A stretch of 64,000 bases of DNA from Oscillospiraceae bacterium (GCA_015069205.1 SVIZ01000012.1:1-64000); one strand, 5' to 3'; positions 34,606 to 44,094 are shown, counted from the first letter of the stretch. Notes: generated by a model not told the origin, from the sequence alone. Numbers and translations are program-made.

Positions 34606-35448
34606 ATGGAATACGTAACACTTAACAATGGTATTAATTGCCCTGCAGTAGGAATCGGAACATTTATGCTGACACCTTCTGACGCTGAAAACAGTGTCAG
34701 GGAAGCTCTTAAGATGGGATACTCACTCGTGGATACTGCAAACGCTTATGTCAACGAGAGAGCCTGCGGAAGAGGCATCAAGGCAAGCGGCTTAAACCGC
34801 GATGAAGTCTTTCTCTCCACCAAGCTCTGGCCGAGTGAATATGAGAATCCTAATGCGGTCGATGAGACACTCGAAAGACTTGGCGTCGACTATGTTGACC
34901 TCCTCTATATCCACCAGCCCGCCGGCAACTGGCTTGCAGGTTACCGCCAGCTCGAAAAGGCATATAAGGAAGGTAAAGCAAAGAGCATCGGCATCTCAAA
35001 CTTCGAAGGCAAATACATTGAAGAACTTCAGACAAAATGGGAGATCGCACCGCAGTTCATTCAGGTTGAAGCACATCCATACTTCACACAAAAAGAGCTC
35101 CGCAAGACACTCGACAAGTACGACATAAAGCTCATGAGCTGGTACCCGTTGGGCCATGGAGATAAGTCACTTATCAATGAACCGGTTTTCGCTGAGCTCG
35201 GAAAGAAATACGGTAAGACCCCCGCGCAGATAATCCTCCGCTGGCACACCCAGATGGGCTTTGTTGTAATCCCGGGAAGCAAGAACACAGATCACATAAA
35301 GGACAATCTGAATATCTTGGACTTCACTCTTACAGACGAAGAGATGGCTGAGATCGCAAAGCTCGATAAGGATCAGAGATATTATCACAGAACTGATGAA
35401 CAGCTCGCGCAGTTTGCAGCATGGAAGCCATCTTTCGAAGTCAAATGA
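34606..35448 (+). CDS. Aldo/keto reductase
   Basis: The product is 280 residues with the (beta/alpha)8 aldo/keto reductase fold. The catalytic tetrad is visible: Asp43 and Tyr48 in VDTANAYVNE, Lys73 in STKLWPSE and His103 in LLYIHQP. The cofactor motif IPGSKNTDHIKDN near the C-terminus indicates NADPH. AAGGAG precedes the ATG. It reduces aldehydes or ketones of unknown identity and probably shares regulation with the flavodoxin through LysR. Confidence 0.92.
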   Translation: MEYVTLNNGINCPAVGIGTFMLTPSDAENSVREALKMGYSLVDTANAYVNERACGRGIKASGLNRDEVFLSTKLWPSEYENPNAVDETLERLGVDYVDLLYIHQPAGNWLAGYRQLEKAYKEGKAKSIGISNFEGKYIEELQTKWEIAPQFIQVEAHPYFTQKELRKTLDKYDIKLMSWYPLGHGDKSLINEPVFAELGKKYGKTPAQIILRWHTQMGFVVIPGSKNTDHIKDNLNILDFTLTDEEMAEIAKLDKDQRYYHRTDEQLAQFAAWKPSFEVK

Positions 35449-35512
35449 GCAGACTCAAAACGAACAGATTCATTATTGCCTCACTGATACCTGAGACAGG
35501 AGGGAAAAACAC

Positions 35513-35536
35513 ATGAAAAACATCAAGAAGATGTGA
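35513..35536 (+). pseudogene. Stub of a gene start
   Basis: AGGAGG is followed at eight bases by ATG, but the frame ends after MKNIKKM with TGA. A strong ribosome site in front of seven codons, just after the aldo/keto reductase, looks like the beginning of a lost gene. The rest of 35449-35622 contains nothing else I can support. Confidence 0.3.
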
Positions 35537-35622
35537 GATACAGTGTCAATGAGTGGATATCAGGGCTCGGATATTAATACCCTGCTATACTTCTTTACAA
35601 TGGAGAAAGAAGAGATACATAT

Positions 35623-36330
35623 TTATATAAGATCTTCCAGCGGTCCTTTGAATACATAAGATTTCTCTTTTTCGTTGTAAAGAGATGCAACACCATCGTG
35701 CAACCCGAACGTATAATCCATGTCCAGATCATTATGTTTTTTTGAGCCGCCCGGACGGACGAAACACAGTCTGAACCCATTTCCCCGATCGTCATTATCT
35801 GTGGTTATATGACGGAAATAATCAAGCGCCATCTTTTCGATCTCATCTTCATCGGGATAAGTGTGACCGTCTTCATAGTACACATATGCAATATAATGAT
35901 GGATGGCATATTTTTCAATGTACTTTTCGTCGCTCACATATTTTAGGGGCTTATCAGCCGTGTCGGTCATTTCGAGCTCTACGTAATCACATCCAAAACA
36001 TGAAATTATCAGATCAGAGAAGTATTCCACGACAGCTTCCTCATGATAATAACGGGGATAATTGCTGTAAAGTTTTCCGTCGACCTCATAGATCTGAACA
36101 TCAACATGAGGGAAGTTTTCTGATTCAAGGCTTATGCAGGAAGGGCTTGTGACTCCCATGGATACCGTGCTGTGTCCCACATATGTGAATGTATCGTCAG
36201 GATAGTACTTCTCGATCTGGCTGATCCAGCCTTTCTGCTTACTCGTTAACGGATAATAGCAGCCTGTAAACATGACTGCTGCCATTATCAGTGAAGCGGC
36301 CTGCAATAGTAACTTCTTTGCCTTTTTCAT
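35623..36330 (-). CDS. Lipoprotein of unknown function
   Basis: The product is 235 residues with a type II signal peptide (KKLLLQAASLIMAAVMFTGC), the cysteine being the lipid-attachment site. The mature part is acidic, mixed alpha/beta (DTFTYVGHSTVSMGV, HYIAYVYYEDGHTYPDEDEIE) and is expected outside the cell. GGGGGA precedes ATG 36330. No named domain was recognised; it belongs to the group of small lipoproteins that recurs in this window. The 265 bases upstream, to 36595, hold no supported gene. Confidence 0.75.
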   Translation of the reverse strand: MKKAKKLLLQAASLIMAAVMFTGCYYPLTSKQKGWISQIEKYYPDDTFTYVGHSTVSMGVTSPSCISLESENFPHVDVQIYEVDGKLYSNYPRYYHEEAVVEYFSDLIISCFGCDYVELEMTDTADKPLKYVSDEKYIEKYAIHHYIAYVYYEDGHTYPDEDEIEKMALDYFRHITTDNDDRGNGFRLCFVRPGGSKKHNDLDMDYTFGLHDGVASLYNEKEKSYVFKGPLEDLI

Positions 36331-36595
36331 ATTTATCCCCCGCAATTTATTTAGGGACATTCTAACATAAAGAATACGGAAACAAGGTAATCCTGCCATC
36401 CGGGTAAGAGGCTCTACAACCGGCCTGATACGACAACCAGACTATTGCAGCAGATATAGTCTGATCTTCTCCCATGAATGCTTAAACTGTTCCTTATTGA
36501 CGCGATCCGTATCCTGTATATTTTCCCACTTGCAAAGATCTGTCAGGTCATCATTGACAGCAAGAAATAGGGAGCTTTGCCTATAAAAAGTTTCC

Positions 36596-37537
36596 TCAGC
36601 CGTGTAGTTCCCTGTAAATGTCAAGAACATCCCCCAAACCGGCATTGATTATCGTATCGCTTGAAGGCGTATTAGCCGGCGGAGTGCTGTTCTTATCAGA
36701 AGCGACTATTGATATATGCGTTATAAAATTAGGATTTTCTTTATCGTAGCCGGCACATAGAACAATAGAGTTATGGTTCAGATACATTTCAATAAAGACA
36801 TATACGGTATCTCCGGATTCTTTTGTCCATTTCAGATAATTGGCACCAGGATGACATGAGAGAAGCCACTCCAGAGCAAGGAGTTCTTCTTCATCATGAT
36901 CTTCGTAACACTCATCTGAGAGACATTCTCTTACATATTTAACTTCATCATGGAACCTGATACCATTAGCCCTGACGAAAGCTGTTCCCTTTACCATATA
37001 GTTCTTAAGTTCCGGATTATATACACCGGCGGTCTCATAAAATTTTTCGGTTATATTCATAACGGCAAGAGAATATAGTCCCTCACAAGACCTCTCATCA
37101 ACTTTGCGTGGGACATCCTCCCAGGAAAGTCTCATCTTACCCTGGGAAGTCTCTATGTCACAATAACAGGACAGATAAAACCAGCCCTGATCGCCGCCCT
37201 GACCGTAAGCACTGCAATTGATCGCTCCCACGGCCTTGATATCATCGTAATTCTTCATAATGTAATCGAGATCATTATCAAGCGTGTCGGTTCTTTCTTT
37301 AGCTACTTCAGAGAACAAACGCTTAAGACCGTCTTTGTCATCGGTATTGATGCATGAAATGACGTTATCCATCATCTCTTCAGAACGTTCCATCTGAGAT
37401 ACCTCACCCGCATAACTATTCTCATGCGTTTCTTCGAATATTGATGAGGCATCAGCTATGAATCTGCTGCACCCTGATAAAGAAGTTACGAGTACTGCTA
37501 TGAGAAGAACACTCGCGATTGTTTTTGTGTATTTCAT
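36596..37537 (-). CDS. DUF5104-type lipoprotein
   Basis: The product is 313 residues with a lipobox (VTSLSGC) after a hydrophobic signal. The N-terminal part (MMDNVISCINTDDKDGLKRLFS and a later GAINCSAYGQGG) resembles DUF5104, with a second domain in the C-terminal half. The ATG at 37537 overlaps the TAA of the thioesterase gene (TAATG) with GGTGGGA upstream, so the two are translationally coupled. Related but shorter lipoproteins are at 46806 and 51180. Confidence 0.78.
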   Translation of the reverse strand: MKYTKTIASVLLIAVLVTSLSGCSRFIADASSIFEETHENSYAGEVSQMERSEEMMDNVISCINTDDKDGLKRLFSEVAKERTDTLDNDLDYIMKNYDDIKAVGAINCSAYGQGGDQGWFYLSCYCDIETSQGKMRLSWEDVPRKVDERSCEGLYSLAVMNITEKFYETAGVYNPELKNYMVKGTAFVRANGIRFHDEVKYVRECLSDECYEDHDEEELLALEWLLSCHPGANYLKWTKESGDTVYVFIEMYLNHNSIVLCAGYDKENPNFITHISIVASDKNSTPPANTPSSDTIINAGLGDVLDIYRELHG

Positions 37538-38259
37538 TATTCCCACCTGATCCTGGCCGAGGTGATTTCCTGACTGTCACGTAGGACATGGAACTGATCT
37601 CCGTCGTCATAAGACTCTTTCATGATGCTGAGCACCTCACCTTCAAAAGACTGGCTGGCATAATGGATCTCAAGCTGAGCAGGCTCGTGTGTTTTAAAAT
37701 GATCGACAGGATAAGTATTAAGCATGAACCTCACATACTCGATGTTGTTTGTATGGTAGCAGTAATCAAGGCTGGTGGAACGAACAGTGACCGACTCCGC
37801 TATAGCGCCTAATGTTTTGGGAAAGCGCGAGAAATCAAGACCTTCAGTCTGCACGGGATTCTCCATCGAAGGATCGAATCCTACAGTCTCCGCCTTGCGG
37901 ATCTTTCCTGTCTCAAGGTCGATAGCGGCCAGCTCGGTCCTTGCTTTCAGAAGCAGTTCGCCTGTTTTGGACTCAACGATCGTATCAATATTAAGCTTTA
38001 CGGCGGAATGTTTTGATATATAGCATTTTACTGTGAATTCCTCACGCCATTTCGGGCGTCTCATAAAACAGATATTGTTCTTGGCGATCAGCCACATGGC
38101 TTTGTATCTTTCCATCGCAACGATTCCGTCGATACCGAGATCGCCCATTAATTCGGTTACCGCATTCTCGACGATCTCATCTGCGGCAAGTACTGACAGC
38201 TTAAGTTTACCGTCGCACATACTTCCTGTTACATACGAATCATTCGTATATATCTCCAT
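37537..38259 (-). CDS. Acyl-ACP thioesterase
   Basis: The product is about 240 residues with the double hot-dog layout of bacterial acyl-ACP thioesterases. The second hot dog holds SLDYCYHTNNIEYVRFMLN, close to the N-x-H-x-N type catalytic region. Such enzymes release fatty acids from acyl carrier protein and set membrane or free fatty acid content. The start is ATG 38259, with AAGGAAG upstream; a GTG twelve bases earlier is less likely. It forms an operon with the DUF5104 lipoprotein. Confidence 0.82.
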   Translation of the reverse strand: MEIYTNDSYVTGSMCDGKLKLSVLAADEIVENAVTELMGDLGIDGIVAMERYKAMWLIAKNNICFMRRPKWREEFTVKCYISKHSAVKLNIDTIVESKTGELLLKARTELAAIDLETGKIRKAETVGFDPSMENPVQTEGLDFSRFPKTLGAIAESVTVRSTSLDYCYHTNNIEYVRFMLNTYPVDHFKTHEPAQLEIHYASQSFEGEVLSIMKESYDDGDQFHVLRDSQEITSARIRWE

Positions 38260-38452
38260 GTCTATATTCACTTCCTTTTATGTATTTTAAAATCCCCGCT
38301 AACCGGCATTTCTGACTGTCTGTTAGCCTTGTGCAACCAATATAGAATAGCACTATATATCCTTTTCTTCACAACCAAAACTACAAATCTAATAACACGA
38401 GGGTATTAGCCGGGACAGCAATCTGATGTCTCTCCAAAAAGATTATTTAAGT

Positions 38453-38476
38453 GCTGACTCTTTTTCCAGAGCCAGC
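38453..38476 (-). terminator. Intrinsic terminator after the PrsW gene
   Basis: In minus-strand RNA GCUGGCUCU and AGAGUCAGC pair over nine positions (one G-U) around a 6-base loop; a U-rich stretch with UUUUU follows about ten bases later. It lies 35 bases after the PrsW stop. The 220 bases between the two operons here hold no gene. Confidence 0.6.
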
Positions 38477-38510
38477 CCTTTTGCAGTGTTTATAGTATTT
38501 ATTATATGAA

Positions 38511-39254
38511 TCAAGGAATAACCTCGATTGTCTTTTCGATCAACTGATCGGTACAGCGTTCTTTTTTGCGTGAGATCAGGAAGAAACGAATCATAAGTAT
38601 GATCAGCACGACATCGAGTACTGCCAACGATAATCCGATGAAGGCAAGATTATCATTTGTTTTGAGCAATTCCTCACTGAGCGAGAAGTCGTAGAGACCG
38701 TGAATGAGGAAAGGAAGGCCGAATGCTACGATGCCGTATATTTTTTTACCGGTCTCGATATGTTTGCCATAGAACCAACCCATTATAAATCCATAACCGA
38801 CATGTCCCATTGTTAATCCTCTGATCAGCATGATAGAAGGAGTGGCACCTATCGCATAAGGAATATCTTCAACAAGGCCGAAGACGGTTCCGATGATTAC
38901 CATAAAAGCCGTAATATCCGCCAATGAATAGTTGCTTATATTCTTCCTGAGAAGATGGCGGAACATAATGTATTTGACAAGTTCTTCCGAAAAAGCCAAC
39001 ACGATGAAAGTGTATATAGCTTTGGAAACTAAAACGTTCATGTCCGGAAAGATAAAGCTTATCAAAAGATTCCTTGCAAAATGGAACGTTGCCGAGACAG
39101 CCAGTATAGGCATCACGCAGATAGCACCGCGTATGATTGCCGATTTACAGCTTTGAAGATAAAGTGTATTGTGCTTTTTACGGTTCCTGAGCCAGATAAC
39201 TATCAGCACAGAGGGTACAATACTTAGGATAAAGAAAAACAAATTGATCAGCAT
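38511..39254 (-). CDS. PrsW family intramembrane metalloprotease
   Basis: The product is 247 residues with seven or eight hydrophobic helices. PrsW (M82) landmarks are in order: FSEELVKYIMFR (E-E-x2-K), GLVEDIPYA (second acidic motif) and HGLYDFS. In Bacillus PrsW cuts anti-sigma factors, but many clostridial homologues have unknown substrates, and no sigma/anti-sigma pair lies here. GGAGTT precedes the ATG. It is a single-gene unit followed by a terminator. Confidence 0.88.
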   Translation of the reverse strand: MLINLFFFILSIVPSVLIVIWLRNRKKHNTLYLQSCKSAIIRGAICVMPILAVSATFHFARNLLISFIFPDMNVLVSKAIYTFIVLAFSEELVKYIMFRHLLRKNISNYSLADITAFMVIIGTVFGLVEDIPYAIGATPSIMLIRGLTMGHVGYGFIMGWFYGKHIETGKKIYGIVAFGLPFLIHGLYDFSLSEELLKTNDNLAFIGLSLAVLDVVLIILMIRFFLISRKKERCTDQLIEKTIEVIP

Positions 39255-39398
39255 AACTCCACCTCTTTTTAATTCCGTTTTTTGATTGGTGGCTTCATTA
39301 TTACAAGAGCACGGAAAGATAGCTATCGTTAATGATTATCTGATCTGATGCATAAACAACACTTTACTGCAGTTATGTTGCCAATATAGCAATGGGAA

Positions 39399-41243
39399 CT
39401 AGATTCTTTGTTTTTTTCGAGCTTTTTTTACAAGATACATTTCTGCATCTGCCTGTTGGATGAACTCAATCAGTGTATCAGACTTGTCCGGGATCGCATT
39501 TATAAAGCCGACACTTGCCGAAAGCTCATATGGCTTATTCATCTCTTGGTTTTTCCTTTCGAGTTCAGCATCAAATCTTTTCTTGAATATATCAGCAAAA
39601 TTTTCCCCACGGCCTATAATTACGAATTCGTCTCCGCCAATTCTTCCGCATACATCCATAGAGCCGCATGACAATTCAATACTCTCTGACACGGATTTGA
39701 TCGTAAAGTCACCCTCAGAGTGACCATAAGTGTCATTAATTATCTTGAGACCGTCAACATCGATAAAAATAACAGAGAGTGTCGCTTGAGCCTGAATACA
39801 TTCTTCAAATATATATCCGGCATTGATATTAAATCCGTTTCTGTTATAGATTCCACACAGAGGGTCAAGCACATTCAGTTTGGATATAGTTTCTATAGCG
39901 TTGCCTATACTCATTGTTATTGTATGACAGTGATTGCTGTATATAGGAAAATCTGTGTTCGACATGATGTAATATCCTAATATACGTGGGCCAAAATGAA
40001 GCGGAATATAGTAACTGACCTTGCCGCTGGTCAATTGCTGTTCAGGATGGAGTTGTTTGCTCGGGAAGGATTTTACAGCACATCTTTCGCCGTGATTCCA
40101 AATAAGCGGAACAGTCATTGCTTCAGGATAATTACCGCCGTCGTCATGGGAAAGTGTGTTATATGTCTTCTCCCAGTCGCTTACAAGACACAGAGCAAAC
40201 TCTCCGCAATCAATTGCTTCTAGCCATTTACAGATAGCATCAGAACATTCATCGATGTTCTTTGCGACAGCTAATGCTGCGATCAGTCTGTTAAGAATAT
40301 GGATACCCGTATATGTCCGTTCGATCTTTAATGCTGTCTCTTTTCTGAATTCCAGAGCATTATCTTTGTTGTCAGGATTACATCCGCAACTCTCGGCAAA
40401 GACCGGTTCTGCATCCATAATCGTGCTGCGCGGACTCTTTCCTCCCTGCATAAGGGAATACAAAACCTCGCAAGCTTTTACACCTGAGGCATACAAAGGT
40501 CTTTTCACGGTTGTAAGAATCGGGAATGCATTACGAGCATTGAAAGTGTTATCGAATCCGGTCACTGCAACATCTTCAGGCACTTTAACACCATTCAACT
40601 GAAGCTTATTCATTGCAGTCAGAGCCATGCTGTCGTTAGCACAGACAAAAGCATCGGGCAAACTGAGTCCGGAATGCATAAAGTCATCTATAGCCTTAAT
40701 TCCATCATAGCTGCGGAATTGACCTTTATAAAGTCGTCTTTCATCAAATTCCAAACCGTTCTCAGAAAGAGCATCACGGAAAGCTTTGTATCTCTCCTGA
40801 GCCTCAGGATTGGATTCAGGGCCGGAGATATAATTGAACACTTTATAACCATGCTCATTTATAAGATGCTCCACCAATCTTTTCATTACGGCATAATTAT
40901 CAATACTTATATCGTGGAACTCCTCATAGTCATTGCACTCGAAAATAACTGTAGGAATGTTTGCAGCTTTAACCTTATCAATGATCGAATTCCTTATATC
41001 CAAGTTTGAAAAAGTGTTTGTCAAAAGAAGTGCACCATCAAAACTTGCGAGCTGTGCCAGTTTGTAAATGCTGTATTCTCCGTCATCAAATGAACTGTTT
41101 TCTACAACACCGCCGAAAGATGCAAAATACGAAATGTTGATGGCATGATTTCTGGCAAATTCATTGATGCCTTTTATTATCTGATATGGGTATTCCTCAT
41201 CCATACCGCAAACAAAGGCTGCTACATTAAATATCTTTTTCAT
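39399..41243 (-). CDS. LacI-like sensor plus GGDEF diguanylate cyclase
   Basis: The product is 614 residues. Residues 1 to about 290 form a periplasmic-binding fold of the LacI type (FDGALLLTNT, VFNYISGPESNPEAQERYKAF, DAFVCANDSMALTAMNKLQ, VTGFDNT) but without a helix-turn-helix and without a signal peptide, so it works as a cytoplasmic ligand sensor. A linker of about 160 residues leads to a GGDEF domain with an intact RIGGDEF motif; no RxxD inhibition site precedes it. It therefore probably makes cyclic di-GMP in response to a small molecule. AGGAGG precedes the ATG. Confidence 0.88.
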   Translation of the reverse strand: MKKIFNVAAFVCGMDEEYPYQIIKGINEFARNHAINISYFASFGGVVENSSFDDGEYSIYKLAQLASFDGALLLTNTFSNLDIRNSIIDKVKAANIPTVIFECNDYEEFHDISIDNYAVMKRLVEHLINEHGYKVFNYISGPESNPEAQERYKAFRDALSENGLEFDERRLYKGQFRSYDGIKAIDDFMHSGLSLPDAFVCANDSMALTAMNKLQLNGVKVPEDVAVTGFDNTFNARNAFPILTTVKRPLYASGVKACEVLYSLMQGGKSPRSTIMDAEPVFAESCGCNPDNKDNALEFRKETALKIERTYTGIHILNRLIAALAVAKNIDECSDAICKWLEAIDCGEFALCLVSDWEKTYNTLSHDDGGNYPEAMTVPLIWNHGERCAVKSFPSKQLHPEQQLTSGKVSYYIPLHFGPRILGYYIMSNTDFPIYSNHCHTITMSIGNAIETISKLNVLDPLCGIYNRNGFNINAGYIFEECIQAQATLSVIFIDVDGLKIINDTYGHSEGDFTIKSVSESIELSCGSMDVCGRIGGDEFVIIGRGENFADIFKKRFDAELERKNQEMNKPYELSASVGFINAIPDKSDTLIEFIQQADAEMYLVKKARKKQRI

Positions 41244-41380
41244 ATCATGCCTCCTAATCTAATCAAACCACTCCTACGCCTCTTTGATTGTAACATCCAT
41301 AAGGAAACTATGCATTCACATAGATTTAACAAACGTTTACGCATTGTTTTTATCTTCTGTTAACACGTACAAGAACTCAG

Positions 41381-41430
41381 TTGACATTTTGAACACCGTT
41401 CAATATAATCACTTTGAACAATGTTCAAGG
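41381..41430 (+). promoter_or_regulatory. Promoter with two TetR operators, cassette B
   Basis: A consensus -35 TTGACA (41381-41386) and -10 TATAAT (41404-41409) have a 17-bp spacer that is occupied by the palindrome TTGAACACCGTTCAA (41389-41403). A second, TTGAACAATGTTCAA (41414-41428), covers the start of transcription and the ribosome site. Operator centres lie 25 bp apart, exactly as in cassette A. Repression by the encoded TetR protein is very likely. Confidence 0.85.
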
Positions 41431-41438
41431 AGATTTGT

Positions 41439-42017
41439 ATGAGCGATATAAAAGAACTTCTTATAGATCAGACAATTGCCCTTATAAAGGAATCTGACGG
41501 CAAACCGGAAAGCATTACTGCCAGAGCCATAGCCCAGAGGAGCGGCGTGGCGCTCGGCCTTATCAATTACCATTTCGGCAGCAAGGACAATCTGCTGGCA
41601 GAATGTTCCAATAAGATCATCAATGACCTTTTAAGCGGCATGAAACCGGATCTTATGAAGGCAGAAGACGACGGTCTTTCTGATCGTGAGCGCCTGACCG
41701 TTTACGCGAAACAGACGTTCGAATACCTTTTCGCAAACCGCGCGATAGTTAAGATGTCTATCCTCTCAGACTTCAGTTCCTACAGAGCTGACTCCAATTC
41801 CGCCCTTACACAGAAAGGTTTTCAGATGGCTGTGAGGGGTGACATCCCGGACAAGAAAAAGCGCCTGATAGCCTTCAGCCTTGCATCTTCGATGCAGACT
41901 GCTTTTCTCGCGGCAGATGAATCAAAGGAGATAACGGGCTATGATCTAAACACCAAAAAGGGACGCTGTTCTTTTATCGAAGACACGGTAAATATGCTCA
42001 TGGGTGAGATCGTATGA
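41439..42017 (+). CDS. TetR family regulator, cassette copy B
   Basis: The product is 192 residues. The helix-turn-helix segment ARAIAQRSGVALGLINYHFGSKDNL and the rest of the protein (NSALTQKGFQMAVRGDIPDKKKRLIAFSLASSMQ) parallel the regulator at 1783-2379 closely. AAGGAGA precedes ATG 41439; a frame opening at 41421 would start inside the operator. The stop overlaps the ATG of the membrane protein by four bases. Two palindromic sites in its promoter show autoregulation. Confidence 0.88.
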   Translation: MSDIKELLIDQTIALIKESDGKPESITARAIAQRSGVALGLINYHFGSKDNLLAECSNKIINDLLSGMKPDLMKAEDDGLSDRERLTVYAKQTFEYLFANRAIVKMSILSDFSSYRADSNSALTQKGFQMAVRGDIPDKKKRLIAFSLASSMQTAFLAADESKEITGYDLNTKKGRCSFIEDTVNMLMGEIV

Positions 42018-42727
42018 ACAAGAAATTCCTCCCCGCTCTCATGCCGCTTAGAAGCATCATATTTATTGCCGTGTTTATCGTAATATCGATGATCGCGGGA
42101 AAGGGCCTGTCTGATATCAGTAACACATGGTCAGTCGTTGCAAGCGCAGTAAATATCATCACGGTCGCTGCCTTGATCTTACTGACTAAAAATGACGGCG
42201 GACTTAAAAAGCTGATCAACTATGAGAAGGGAAAAACAACACCTAAACAGGTTGTCGGCATGAGCATACTCATAATATGTCTCGGTATGGGAGGAATGTA
42301 TCTGGCAGGCTTTCTGTGCTATGGAATAATACCTTATGCGCCACCGATGATGATAGCCCCGATAGCCGTTCCTCTTGCAGTGATCAATCTCATTCTGCTG
42401 CCCGTTAGCACGGCGCTTGCAGAGAACAGCATCTATCTCGGCTGCGGAGTTAACACGATCAAAAACAGATACTTATCAGTGATCCTTCCGTCTTTCTTCT
42501 TTGCAGTTCAGCACAGCTTTATTCCGACACTGCCTGACGTAAGGTATATGATCTACCGTTTCCTGTCATTCCTTCCTCTGACGATATTGCTTTGCATCAT
42601 CTACAGGAAAAACAAGAACCCGTTGCCCATTATGATCGGCCATGCATTCATCGATTTACTGACAGCCGGGCAGATCCTGGCAACCTCGGCGATTCCCGGA
42701 TTCTATGACATGATGACAAACCTCTGA
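42014..42727 (+). CDS. CPBP-like membrane protein, cassette copy B
   Basis: The product is 237 residues and parallels the protein at 1077-1793 over its full length, with the same helix pattern and the segments AENSIYLGCGV, FAVQHSF and GHAFIDL. A CPBP-like core is suggested, but the glutamate pair is not standard (AEN where E-E is expected), so activity is doubtful. It begins within the stop of its TetR regulator (ATGA). The pair forms a mobile or duplicated regulatory cassette with the one near 2 kb. Confidence 0.72.
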   Translation: MNKKFLPALMPLRSIIFIAVFIVISMIAGKGLSDISNTWSVVASAVNIITVAALILLTKNDGGLKKLINYEKGKTTPKQVVGMSILIICLGMGGMYLAGFLCYGIIPYAPPMMIAPIAVPLAVINLILLPVSTALAENSIYLGCGVNTIKNRYLSVILPSFFFAVQHSFIPTLPDVRYMIYRFLSFLPLTILLCIIYRKNKNPLPIMIGHAFIDLLTAGQILATSAIPGFYDMMTNL

Positions 42728-42734
42728 TCTCACT

Positions 42735-43727
42735 TCATGCATCTTCTTTGAACTTCTCGAGTTTGTCTTCATACTTTTCGAGCCAGAGCCTGGAATAATC
42801 GTACTTATATCTGCTCCCTATGGTCTCAGCCTCCATAAAGTGTTTTACATGTTTCCATAAGACATTTGCAGCCTTTTGGCGGTCTATATAAATGCGCGTG
42901 GCATCGTCTGCCATAAAACCCTTTATAAAGTTCCTTTTCTTGCCAAGAACAAAGCTCGCAGTAAAGAAGATCGTAAAAGGAGCTCCCTGCGCCATGATGA
43001 TAAAAAATATCCCTACAGGAAGAGCTGCTTCATTTCCACTCTCCGTTGAAGTTAAATAAGCGGATATCGCGGCAATACCAATAATCATGAAGAGCACATA
43101 AAGCAGCGACATGCCGACCCAGGCTCCCGTCCACGATCTTTTGTAGTTGCTCATACGTGCGAGTTCATGCAGATTCTCGTCAGGATAAAGTCCGTCACTT
43201 TTCTTAAGCTTAAACTTGCCTTTTCTGATATTCTTCCTGACTGTCAATTCTTCGGCAAAGAAAAACAATCCGACACCAAAAGGAAAAACAGATACTATTA
43301 ATGCTGCTTCATAATTTATTTCCGCCTTGACGTTCTTGCCGGTAAGCCAGTCGGTTTTCGAGATTAAAGCTTCATCAGGATGACTTTTCTCATAGTAGAC
43401 AACTAACGTGTCTCCTTCGTGGATAAACTCATAAGGTCCGTCCGAATCCCTGAAATAACACGTCGTATCAGATCCTTCGGGAGTGTATTCGACAGTGATT
43501 GAATCACTGATAAGTCTTCTGTTGCCAATCCAGCTCTCAGTAGTTTGTCTTGAAGTTACAACGCCCGGGGCATGCTCCATTTTCTCGAGCTTGCGGTTGT
43601 CGTTATAACGGCAGAATATATTGATCCCTACGATGGCAAGGAAAATGAACATGAAAACAAGTCCGACGACCCAGTCGTTCTTCGCACCGGACTTTTCATA
43701 TAATTCTTTCTGCTCTTTATTCAGCAT
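42735..43727 (-). CDS. Membrane protein, DUF3592-like
   Basis: The product is 330 residues. A helix near residues 20-40 is followed by an extracellular or soluble beta-rich stretch (APGVVTSRQTTE, ITVEYTPEGSDTTCYF, HEGDTLVVYYEKSHPDEALI), which is the layout of DUF3592 proteins, then helices near 140, 215 and 250. A cytoplasmic C-terminus follows. It starts inside the stop of the 88-residue gene upstream (ATGC), with GGAG before it. The function is unknown. It is convergent with cassette B, only 7 bases apart. Confidence 0.6.
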   Translation of the reverse strand: MLNKEQKELYEKSGAKNDWVVGLVFMFIFLAIVGINIFCRYNDNRKLEKMEHAPGVVTSRQTTESWIGNRRLISDSITVEYTPEGSDTTCYFRDSDGPYEFIHEGDTLVVYYEKSHPDEALISKTDWLTGKNVKAEINYEAALIVSVFPFGVGLFFFAEELTVRKNIRKGKFKLKKSDGLYPDENLHELARMSNYKRSWTGAWVGMSLLYVLFMIIGIAAISAYLTSTESGNEAALPVGIFFIIMAQGAPFTIFFTASFVLGKKRNFIKGFMADDATRIYIDRQKAANVLWKHVKHFMEAETIGSRYKYDYSRLWLEKYEDKLEKFKEDA

Positions 43728-43987
43728 GCCGGAATAGGATCTCCCTTCAGTTCCAGATTGTATTCATCCAGCTCGAATCTTGCATCATAAGAACCTCTTG
43801 TTGCAACCACCACGAAAAGTTTATCCCCTTCATAGAACGCATACAAAAACTCGAGATAATACATAAAAGTTGCCGGATCGGCCGGCAACGGGATTTCCTT
43901 TTTATCTGAACCTGACTGAACAACGATCTTATCACTTAATACGTGATATACGTTGTCATTCTTTTTGGATCTTAAAACCATTTTCAT
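43721..43987 (-). CDS. Hypothetical protein, 88 residues
   Basis: A small soluble protein, rich in beta strands (KIVVQSGSDKKEIPLP, KLFVVVATRGSYDARFELDEYNLELKG). It has no membrane segment and no recognised domain. The gene overlaps the start of the DUF3592-like gene by seven bases and forms an operon with it. The ATG has no clear ribosome site. Confidence 0.55.
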   Translation of the reverse strand: MKMVLRSKKNDNVYHVLSDKIVVQSGSDKKEIPLPADPATFMYYLEFLYAFYEGDKLFVVVATRGSYDARFELDEYNLELKGDPIPAC

Positions 43988-44094
43988 TTGCTTTTAAGTA
44001 TTTTGCAACTTTAGCCCTTAAAAAAGTACAATTCCACGCACATCCCAGTCACGGTTGGATTAGCTGCCTTAACTGCCGATTATATATACTAAAA

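Noticed and set aside
36442..36645. A 67-codon minus-strand frame after the DUF5104 lipoprotein, ending in a protein-like stretch
   Set aside because: It starts inside the lipoprotein gene in another frame with no ribosome site. The end of the peptide looks plausible as a remnant, but no family could be named.
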